This document shows positions 13,106 through 19,459 of a stretch of DNA of 33,281 nt, piece by piece. Within the stretch, counting starts at the first letter, position 1, and every line of letters begins with the position of its first letter. The stretch comes from a virus: IMG/VR virus record IMGVR_UViG_3300037258_000641, positions 1 through 33,281 of that record; one strand, written 5' to 3'. The notes below the pieces were generated by a model, which worked only from the letters and a program-made list of their open reading frames with translations, searched no databases and was not told the DNA's origin. Both the position numbers and the translations under genes were made by a program.

Positions 13106-13747
13106 ATGACCTACCGGCGTGATTTTCTGGTGAGGCAGCCCCCAGCACGGAATGCAAAGTGTGTCGAAATAGGTCAGCTACGGGCAGCCAATGCATGGGA
13201 GTACAGCCTTCGGGAACGGCATGCTGGAGTTACCCAGCGTGGTTACAAAGCCAGCGAGTGCATGCATATCGAGGGCACCCTCTCGGAGGGTGCGGGTGCC
13301 ACAGGCTTTGACCGATTCGATGAGTGGGTCGAGAAGTGGGCATTCCGTCCAGGACCTAACCCGTCCAAGATTGGCGGGGACATCGGCTGTACCGGCATCA
13401 GGTCAACCCCTTACCCAGATGGGGTGCTGTTCGGGCATGAGGTGAAGCAGGACCCGGACAACAAGCCATTCCAACTGGTCATACCTATAGTCACGGATGT
13501 TCGGCAATACAAGGGAGATCCAGCCCGACACATGGCGGAGTATTACAGGCTGCCTGGGTGGCTCATTGGCAAGGACCTCAGAGATATTGGCCGCTACCAG
13601 GACTGGGGCAATGATAAATGCTGGGGCGCATACCAGAGGGAAACGAATCCTTTCGCCAAGGTGCCCTTTGACTACATCTGCGCCACATGTGCCTACTACT
13701 GGGAATGCGCGGTGCAGGGCTTGAATCCAGCGGTGATCAGGCCATGA
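13106..13747 (+). CDS. conserved phage protein, possible PD-(D/E)XK-like fold (213 aa)
   Basis: The order of motifs is EGAGATGFDRFDEW, GGDIGCTGIRSTPYPDGVLF, KPFQLVIPIVTDVRQY, LPGWLIGKDLRDIGRYQDWG, DYICATCAYYWEC. I recall phage hypotheticals with EGA-x-GE, D-x-G-x-(E/Q)VRST, (P)FxLV and GWxxGxD in this order, sometimes thought to have a restriction-endonuclease-like fold; a catalytic residue set is not clear here, so nuclease activity is a guess. Three Cys near the C-terminus may bind metal. Codons ending in A/T are more frequent than in the neighbours. It overlaps the next gene as ATGA. Confidence 0.82.
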   Translation: MTYRRDFLVRQPPARNAKCVEIGQLRAANAWEYSLRERHAGVTQRGYKASECMHIEGTLSEGAGATGFDRFDEWVEKWAFRPGPNPSKIGGDIGCTGIRSTPYPDGVLFGHEVKQDPDNKPFQLVIPIVTDVRQYKGDPARHMAEYYRLPGWLIGKDLRDIGRYQDWGNDKCWGAYQRETNPFAKVPFDYICATCAYYWECAVQGLNPAVIRP

Positions 13748-13992
13748 GTGACCTCAAGCCCGGCATGGTGGTGGAGCTCGGCTGGTTCCCGCCCCCAGGG
13801 GACCTCTACCGGCCCAATGCCTACGCCCATGAGGTGGGCCGGAAGACCTCCCTGCGCTGGTATGGGGATGACGGGGAGAACTACAAGGAGTGGCCGGCCC
13901 AGGTGGAGGCCATCACGGTCCTGCCTGGTGGTGAGCAGGTGGTTGCTAGGCTGCGGGTGCTCGCGGAGGAGCAGCCTCCGACTGTCCAATGA
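13744..13992 (+). CDS. small hypothetical protein, SH3-like (82 aa)
   Basis: The product opens SDLKPGMVVELGWFPPPGDLYRP, continues KTSLRWYGDDGENYKEW and ends VEAITVLPGGEQVVARLRVLAE. It is short strands with a conserved PGMxVEL opening, like a small SH3-type barrel. Function unknown. ATG 13744 overlaps the preceding stop as ATGA; an upstream in-frame start at 13687 lies inside that gene. The last codons overlap the first hairpin of the 13964-14304 array, so the array begins inside the gene. Confidence 0.75.
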   Translation: MSDLKPGMVVELGWFPPPGDLYRPNAYAHEVGRKTSLRWYGDDGENYKEWPAQVEAITVLPGGEQVVARLRVLAEEQPPTVQ

Positions 13993-14304
13993 TCAATCCT
14001 GAGTGCTCGCGGAGGAGCTCAGCCCTCCGACCTCGCGGCTTCATCGGAAACAGGACCTGCGGTGGGGTGGCCACCGACTAAGGACGGTTTCGCGTGGGCC
14101 CGCAGCGGGGTGACCGCTGACCTGACTTCACGCCCTCAGCGGGGCTTGCCCGCTGACTAGCTGCCGCAGAGGGCATTCCTCTGACTGCCGCTCATTGTGC
14201 CAAGCACCCGCGGAGGGGTGGCCTCCGGACAACTTTCGGCGTGCCCGGAGGCTGGCCTCCGACACCTACCGGGATATTGAGCACCCGCAGAGAGGTGTTC
14301 TCTG
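13964..14304 (+). repeat. hairpin array 1: nine short covarying stem-loops
   Basis: Nine 6-bp stems with 4-8 base loops, spaced 30-50 bases: 13964-13980, 14010-14029, 14060-14076, 14103-14119, 14137-14155, 14167-14183, 14211-14227, 14246-14261, 14288-14304. 5' arms are CGGAGG, CGGTGG, CAGCGG, CAGAGG or CAGAGA, and every 3' arm is the exact complement. The 5' flank is usually CCG or CTCG and the 3' flank usually AC or ACT; five loops are GGTGN. Stem positions 2, 4 and 6 vary and always compensate. No gene is seen between 13993 and 14335 and no T-run follows any stem. Role unknown. Confidence 0.72.
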
Positions 14305-14335
14305 AGTACGGCAAGCAATGTGCTGAGGTGTGGAA

Positions 14336-15115
14336 ATGTGCTTGAACTGCGGATGCCTCCTGCCTTCGCAGGATCATGGTGACCCAGCCAACCTGACCCT
14401 TGCTGACCTGGCCACAGCGGCTGATGCTGGTGGCACCACAGTGGAGGCTGCGGCCTGGAATATCCCCAGGACGCTCACGGTGGCGTCAACCCCGGCATGG
14501 CCACCCACCCTGGGTGCACTGACCACCAGGCCAGTGCTCATCTGGGATGTGGATGGCATCCTGAGCTTCACGGCGGAGGCCCTGTGCTCAGCCCTGAACG
14601 CCAGGTTCGGCACTCACTATGACCCGGTGGCCCAGCGGTTTTTCGCTGGCCGGGTGCTGTCCACCATGCTGCCCGCTGACCAAGCCGCCTGGCTCCTGGG
14701 CGAGATCGGGACTGGCTTTGACCTGCTGGGCTCCTGCGCACCTGACTGGCATGCCGCTGACACCATGATGGCGGCCATGGAGGCTGGCTACTCCAGCCAG
14801 ATCGTCACAGAGCGGCATCCTCTGCTGGCGGGGGAGACCCAGGCCTGGCTGTCAGGCTGGGGCATCAAGGCTCCCCCGGTGGTGGCTGTGGGCCTGGGCA
14901 ACAAGCCCAAATACCTGACCACCCGCTACGGGCCAGGCAAGCCAGCCCTCCTGATCGATGACAACCCCATGACCCGGACCACCATCGCCCGGGAGGGCCT
15001 GGATGTGTGGCTGCCGTCCAGGCCCTATGTGCCTGATGTGGTTCAGGACCACGTTCGTGTGTTTCCGGCCTGGGAGACTGCCCGCTACTGGCTGGGGCTG
15101 AGCCAGGCACCCTAA
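14336..15115 (+). CDS. HAD-superfamily phosphatase-like protein with N-terminal Cys motif (259 aa)
   Basis: Residues 1-45 hold MCLNCGCLLPSQDHGDPANL and a short helix, a module I recall from small actinobacterial proteins starting MCLxCGC...HGDPxN. From ~65 a HAD domain follows: VLIWDVDGIL supplies the nucleophile pair D71/D73, QIVTERHPLLAG a motif II Thr, NKPKYL a Lys, and LLIDDNP (D208/D209) motif III/IV. The layout resembles 5'(3')-deoxyribonucleotidases and polynucleotide-kinase-type phosphatases; substrate unknown. ATG 14336 lies seven bases after GAGG; GTG 14330 is also possible. It stands alone after hairpin array 1. Confidence 0.85.
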   Translation: MCLNCGCLLPSQDHGDPANLTLADLATAADAGGTTVEAAAWNIPRTLTVASTPAWPPTLGALTTRPVLIWDVDGILSFTAEALCSALNARFGTHYDPVAQRFFAGRVLSTMLPADQAAWLLGEIGTGFDLLGSCAPDWHAADTMMAAMEAGYSSQIVTERHPLLAGETQAWLSGWGIKAPPVVAVGLGNKPKYLTTRYGPGKPALLIDDNPMTRTTIAREGLDVWLPSRPYVPDVVQDHVRVFPAWETARYWLGLSQAP

Positions 15116-15159
15116 CCAGGTGCCCATCACCTACAGCACCCGCTACGCTACTGACCGTG

Positions 15160-15510
15160 ATGTTCTGGAACTGGGTGACCTGGGGTGGCCTGGGGGCCCT
15201 GACGGTCATTGAGACCATCGCCATCGACCTCGCGGCCAGGAAGCGGCGGGCTGCCCGCAGCAAGCGGGCTGCCCAGGTGTTCCCAGTCTCAGATGAGCAT
15301 GTGCAGCGGGCTCTGGAGATCGTTGGCGCCACCAGGGGTACCTGCCTGCTGACCCGCAAAAGCGGCCATGGCTATGCCTGGTGGCTGGCCCAGTCCATCC
15401 CAGGTGATGACCTGCTGGTGACCACTGGCTGGAGCCGCTCCCGGTCCAGGATCGAGCGGATGGCCCGGGTAGCCACCGACCAGAGATTCAGATTGTCAGG
15501 CCGGCTGTGA
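15160..15510 (+). CDS. membrane-anchored hypothetical protein (116 aa)
   Basis: The N-terminus (MFWNWVTWGGLGALTVIETIAI) is a probable signal anchor, followed by a very basic stretch (ARKRRAARSKRA) and a soluble part (VSDEHVQRALEIVGATRG, GYAWWLAQSIPGDDLLVTTG). Positive charges after the helix suggest the bulk is cytoplasmic. GTG 15157 directly precedes ATG 15160; neither has an obvious ribosome binding site. The stop overlaps the next GTG (GTGA). Confidence 0.7.
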   Translation: MFWNWVTWGGLGALTVIETIAIDLAARKRRAARSKRAAQVFPVSDEHVQRALEIVGATRGTCLLTRKSGHGYAWWLAQSIPGDDLLVTTGWSRSRSRIERMARVATDQRFRLSGRL

Positions 15511-15929
15511 GTTCCGATGACTTTGACCTGACCATCGTGCAGGTGGCTGAGCCCGTGCTTGGCATGCAGATCGGTGAGGCCGTGCTCATGACCCACCCGC
15601 GGTCAGTCTGTGAAGGCAGGGACACTCCCTGCTGCATTCACAGCCCCAGCGGCCATCACATGGCCACCTGGCCGATGAACTGGCGGGCCGACACCAAGGT
15701 CATGGAGCGGCTCTGCCCCCATGGCGTGGGCCACCCTGACCCTGATCACATGGCCTATGCACTGTCACTCACCCCGGAGCATGACTGCCCGGATGAGCCG
15801 CTGGTCACGCCCGCGGGCCTGGCGTGGTGGGCGGAGGAGAAGTGCCGCTACCCGCACCTTGAATGGCAGGGCGCCCATGGTTGCGATGGGTGCTGTACCC
15901 CGCCCGGGCCAGGCACTCAGCCAGCTTGA
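15507..15929 (+). CDS. conserved Cys/His-rich protein (140 aa)
   Basis: The core reads DTPCCIHSPSGHHMATWPMNW, ADTKVMERLCPHGVGHPDPDHM, then HGCDGCC near the C-terminus. I recall this CCxHxPSxHHMxxWPxNWRAD...MERxCPHGxGHPDPD...HGCDGCC series from many actinobacterial and actinophage genomes; it has at least one metal-type site but no known function. GTG 15507 overlaps the previous stop as GTGA. The 3' end overlaps a possible antisense gene (15805-16017). Confidence 0.85.
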   Translation: MSSDDFDLTIVQVAEPVLGMQIGEAVLMTHPRSVCEGRDTPCCIHSPSGHHMATWPMNWRADTKVMERLCPHGVGHPDPDHMAYALSLTPEHDCPDEPLVTPAGLAWWAEEKCRYPHLEWQGAHGCDGCCTPPGPGTQPA

Positions 15930-16017
15930 GTTCAATCACCTCAGGAGTGAGCCGCCTGTCCACCTCGGCCAGGCGGTCCAGCAGTCCGGCCAGTTCGGCT
16001 TCATAGTCCTCATCCAC
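15805..16017 (-). CDS. possible antisense helical protein (70 aa)
   Basis: GTG 16017 is preceded on the minus strand by GGAAGGAGGCCCCTC, a strong ribosome binding site. The first 45 residues are well formed and helical (DEDYEAELAGLLDRLAEVDR, then LTPEVIELKLAECLARAGY); the last 25 are low in complexity. It overlaps the 3' end of the opposite gene by 125 bases, and it could be shorter in reality if a stop were lost. The start site is the best support; no promoter of the P1-P4 type precedes it. Confidence 0.45.
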   Translation of the reverse strand: MDEDYEAELAGLLDRLAEVDRRLTPEVIELKLAECLARAGYSTHRNHGRPAIQGAGSGTSPPPTTPGPRA

Positions 16018-16049
16018 GAGGGGCCTCCTTCCCTCGCTTATTAGGTCCG

Positions 16050-16088
16050 CCGGGACGCCCTGGCGTGAGCCTGCCAGCCCGGTTTTTT
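16050..16088 (+). terminator. intrinsic terminator with T-run upstream of the protease gene
   Basis: CCGGG (16050-16054) pairs with CCCGG (16078-16082), and inside it CTGGC pairs with GCCAG; TTTTTT follows at 16083-16088. It is the only hairpin in the window with a classic T-run. It would stop rightward transcripts from the cargo region before the protease/capsid genes, implying that those genes have their own promoter or need antitermination. Confidence 0.65.
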
Positions 16089-16133
16089 CTCCCGCGCGTC
16101 CTCGCGCATCTACCCAACCTGCCCAGGAGGCAT

Positions 16134-19100
16134 GTGGCAACAGCCGTCGATGAGCTCACTTATGTCTCATTCCCTATTACCAAATGGGACAAGAATGATG
16201 ACGGCGATCTGGTGGTGTACGGAAAGGCCACCGATGGCAGTGTCGATTCTGACGAACAAATCGTGAGCCCGGAGTGGAGTGGGCCCGCGCTCAAGACCTG
16301 GATCGAGACTGGTGGCAATGTCCGCGTGCAGCACCAGGCACTCCGCGACCCTGCTGGTAAGGGCATCTCTGTCGAAATCGACAAGGACGGCGATGGCGGG
16401 CACTGGGTTAAGAGCCTGGTAGTCGAGCCAGTCGCTAAAAGGCTCGTGGAGAAGGGTGTCCTGACCGCCTATTCGGTCGGAATCGCCCGCCCGGTCATTA
16501 ACCGTGACCCCTCAGGGAAGGCCCGTGGCGGAATTGTCGCGGGCGGGCACCTGGCTGAGCTCTCCCTGGTGGACCGGCCTGCCAACAAGGCCTGTGGGTT
16601 CATCCTCGGCAAGAGCGATTCAGAGGGGCACCTGGAATTGACCGGCGAGCTCGAAGCCGAGCCAGAGTTCCTGGCCAAGGCCATCGCTGGGGAGGAGCTC
16701 CTCCTCAAGCAGGGCTCCGGGGATGACGGCTCAGGTGACGCCGGGGCCGCAGCATCCAACTCCGACGATGGCACCGATGGTGCTGATGGCGATGGCGGTT
16801 CTGACGCGGCCAGCACCGATGACGTGGATGAAGACGATGCCGTGAGCAAGGGCCTGCCTGATGAGGTGACCATCGCGGCCTACAAGGCTGAGCGGAAGTC
16901 CTGGACGGCCACAGAGCCCTCCGTGAAGGGCATCGCCATGACCGGGACTGAGTACCTGGCCAAGCGGGCTGAGTGGTCCAGGTGGCACCACTACGGCGAG
17001 GAGAACGGGTTCAACGGCACGAAGGAAGGTGCTGAGCGCTGGCTGGCCAAGCGGGACTTCAATGCCCGTGAGCGCCAGTCCGCTGCCTCCTCTGGCGCGG
17101 CAATGCCAGATGGGTCATTCCCCATCAAGAATGGCGATGATCTGGGAAATGCCATTCACCTGGCCGGTCACGCCAAGGACCCAGGTGCTGCCCGTGCGCA
17201 CATTAAGCGCCGTGCCGCTGCCCTGGGCATGAGTGGCCGCATTCCTGACTCCTGGAAGGGCACCGAGGAGGTCACATTCACCCCGCTGACTGGGGCTGAC
17301 TGGACCAAGGTCCTGGAGGCCCTGATTGACCAGGAAGTGGCCAAGGCCCTCCTTGGTGAGGACCGGGTGGAGGAACTCGGCAAGGCCGCCAACAATGACG
17401 GCACGGTGGGTGACAATTCCTCCAGCTTCTCTGGTGGCTCCAAGCCATGCCCAACGTGCAAGGGTGATGGCAAGATTCGCGGCGACAACATGAAGTGCCC
17501 GGACTGCAATGGCAGCGGCAAGGCTCCAGCCGGCAAGGCTGAGGATGCGGCCAGTGCCGATGAAGTCGGAGATGAGTCCTCCGCGACCGCCAAAGCCGAT
17601 GTCGGGTCGTCGGAGGATGACCCCTCCGCGGGCACAGAGGTCGAGCAAGCCGAGGTGGGCAAGGGTAGCAAGGACTGCGGTGGGTGCGGGAAGTCCTATG
17701 ACTCCGACACCGGCTACAAGTTCTGCGCGAACTGCGGCAAGAAGCTGCCTGGTGCCAAGAAGTCAGCCAAGGCCGCCAAGCGGGCTGCCCGTGAGGCCGC
17801 CATTGCTGACCTGGCCGCCACCGTGCTCAAGTCAGTGGAAGCTGGCCTGATCACGGCTGAGGCTGGTGATGAGGTCATTGCTGAGGCCGTGGCCGCAGCC
17901 GACCTGGGCAAGAAGCGCCAGCTTCCGGCCGATGTTCACCAGGCTGCCAGCCACCGGGAGCCAGATGGCACCTCCACTGTGGAGCGCCTGGAGCCACAGG
18001 CTGGCATCGCCACCGACCCGGACCCGGTTGCGGACAAGGTGCCCGCGTCAGTGGCCGCCAAGGGCCAGGAGCCGTCCTATGCCGTCCAGCGCATGCATGA
18101 CCTGATGTGCGCGGCCTATGACCCGGCTGAGACCCTGGCCAGCTACCCGGCCCTCAAGGGCATGGCTGATGCGGTTGACCCTGGCCCATTCCTGGACCAG
18201 GCCGTGGCGGCCATGGCCGATGGGGACACCCGTAAGGCTGCCGAATACGGCTCCCTGGTGGATGCTGCCCGCGCCGTCAAGGCTGCCGACCCTGAGGCTC
18301 TGGCTGATGCCGCTGCGATGCTCCACAAGAGCTTCAGCGACATGTATCCCAGCCTCAAGATCTCACCGTCCTCGGGCATCAGGCCAGGGTCCTACCAGAG
18401 GCCTTACCTGTCCTCTGGCCATTCGGCTGAGAGCGCGAGCTCCAACGGGTCGGCCAACATCCCGCCAAGCTCACACACTCCAGAGCCTGAGAACTTCCAG
18501 CGGCCACTGATCACCGCTGGTCATGAGGCAGACAGCCCAGCCAACCGGAAGGCCGATGGTGGCCCTCCAGGTGAGGGCCCCATGTCCACGACCGCGGACT
18601 TCAGGACCACCACTGGGAGTGCCAGGACCTACTACAGCAATGCCCAGCGGGATGCGGCCAAGGCGGCTCTCCAGGCGCTGCATGACCACATCGCTGGCTC
18701 CTTCCCTGACTTGTGCCCAATGGCATCGAGCAAGTCCGTGATGCCAGCAGACATGGGCGCGACCAACACCCCCCGGCCAGATGCCCCAGCCAGCCAGGGC
18801 GGTATCCCAGCAGTCAAGGCCGATGAGGTGGTGGAGCTCACCGTGCCGAAGGTCTCCGATGGGCCTGAGATCCAGCAGGCCATCGCGGATGCCATCCGCC
18901 GCCACCTGTCCCGGGGCAATGGGCTCCCGGAAGGGGTTACCGCAGAACAGCGGCCGATGACCCGCAAGCGGCTGGAGAAGGCCGCACAGCGGTTTGGCCT
19001 GGACCTGGTTGAGCGCCGCTCTGCCCCGGCAGAGACCGGCGTGCTGACCCCAGTGGTGGGACCAGCAGGGATCTCCATGGAGGAGATGAAGTCCCTGCTG

Positions 19101-19436
19101 TCCGACCAGATCACCCCGCTCATCGAGCGGCATGAGACCCAGATGGAAGACCTGCGCAAGCAGGTCGATGAGATCGGCCGTCAGCCTGACCCAGCAATGG
19201 CCCCCGTCCGGGGCGCACTGGCCAGGGCCCCCATGGACACCCCGCCCGTTCCCGTGGAGCGGCGGAGCCTGATCGATGAGGCAGCCGAGAAGACCGAGAA
19301 GTCCGCCGCCAGCCAGGAGGCCCACTACCGGGCCTACGTGGAGGCCCTGACCCGTAGCCCTGACCCAGCCGTCAGGGAGGCCGCAATGGCCACCATGGAC
19401 AAGCTCTCAGCCCAGGCTCACGCAGCCGCAGGCTGA
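16134..19436 (+). CDS. prohead protease-scaffold fusion with internal zinc ribbons (1100 aa)
   Basis: GTG 16134 is chosen for AGGAGG eight bases upstream. Residues ~1-160 are an HK97-type (S78-like) prohead protease: VRVQHQALRDP with H67, LTAYSVGIARPV with S114, AELSLVDRPANKAC near 142-156. Then come an acidic Asp/Ser/Gly-rich linker (~200-245), a domain GSFPIKNGDDLGNAIHLAG...HIKRRAAALG (~325-368), a DnaJ-like CPTCKGDGK...CPDCNGSGK ribbon (~439-462), a second ribbon CGGCGKSYD...CANCGKKL (~514-537), and long Ala/Pro-rich and coiled-coil parts (EEMKSLLSDQI, ~980-1020). The protease should cut scaffold and capsid; the remainder fits an internal scaffold. Far longer than usual proteases (~200). 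Confidence 0.9.
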   Translation: MATAVDELTYVSFPITKWDKNDDGDLVVYGKATDGSVDSDEQIVSPEWSGPALKTWIETGGNVRVQHQALRDPAGKGISVEIDKDGDGGHWVKSLVVEPVAKRLVEKGVLTAYSVGIARPVINRDPSGKARGGIVAGGHLAELSLVDRPANKACGFILGKSDSEGHLELTGELEAEPEFLAKAIAGEELLLKQGSGDDGSGDAGAAASNSDDGTDGADGDGGSDAASTDDVDEDDAVSKGLPDEVTIAAYKAERKSWTATEPSVKGIAMTGTEYLAKRAEWSRWHHYGEENGFNGTKEGAERWLAKRDFNARERQSAASSGAAMPDGSFPIKNGDDLGNAIHLAGHAKDPGAARAHIKRRAAALGMSGRIPDSWKGTEEVTFTPLTGADWTKVLEALIDQEVAKALLGEDRVEELGKAANNDGTVGDNSSSFSGGSKPCPTCKGDGKIRGDNMKCPDCNGSGKAPAGKAEDAASADEVGDESSATAKADVGSSEDDPSAGTEVEQAEVGKGSKDCGGCGKSYDSDTGYKFCANCGKKLPGAKKSAKAAKRAAREAAIADLAATVLKSVEAGLITAEAGDEVIAEAVAAADLGKKRQLPADVHQAASHREPDGTSTVERLEPQAGIATDPDPVADKVPASVAAKGQEPSYAVQRMHDLMCAAYDPAETLASYPALKGMADAVDPGPFLDQAVAAMADGDTRKAAEYGSLVDAARAVKAADPEALADAAAMLHKSFSDMYPSLKISPSSGIRPGSYQRPYLSSGHSAESASSNGSANIPPSSHTPEPENFQRPLITAGHEADSPANRKADGGPPGEGPMSTTADFRTTTGSARTYYSNAQRDAAKAALQALHDHIAGSFPDLCPMASSKSVMPADMGATNTPRPDAPASQGGIPAVKADEVVELTVPKVSDGPEIQQAIADAIRRHLSRGNGLPEGVTAEQRPMTRKRLEKAAQRFGLDLVERRSAPAETGVLTPVVGPAGISMEEMKSLLSDQITPLIERHETQMEDLRKQVDEIGRQPDPAMAPVRGALARAPMDTPPVPVERRSLIDEAAEKTEKSAASQEAHYRAYVEALTRSPDPAVREAAMATMDKLSAQAHAAAG

Positions 19437-19459
19437 CCCACCACACGCTCAGGAGGCAT

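Noticed and set aside
13964-14304. CRISPR array
   Set aside because: The repeated units are short hairpins with changing sequence, unequal spacing and no identical direct repeats.
16065-16133. Upstream TTG start of the protease gene
   Set aside because: It overlaps the T-run terminator and has no ribosome binding site; GTG 16134 has AGGAGG and agrees with three other genes.
18471-19325. 284-codon leftward frame inside the protease/scaffold gene
   Set aside because: It is antisense to the coiled-coil scaffold part; Gly/His/Arg-rich shadow typical of high-GC genes.
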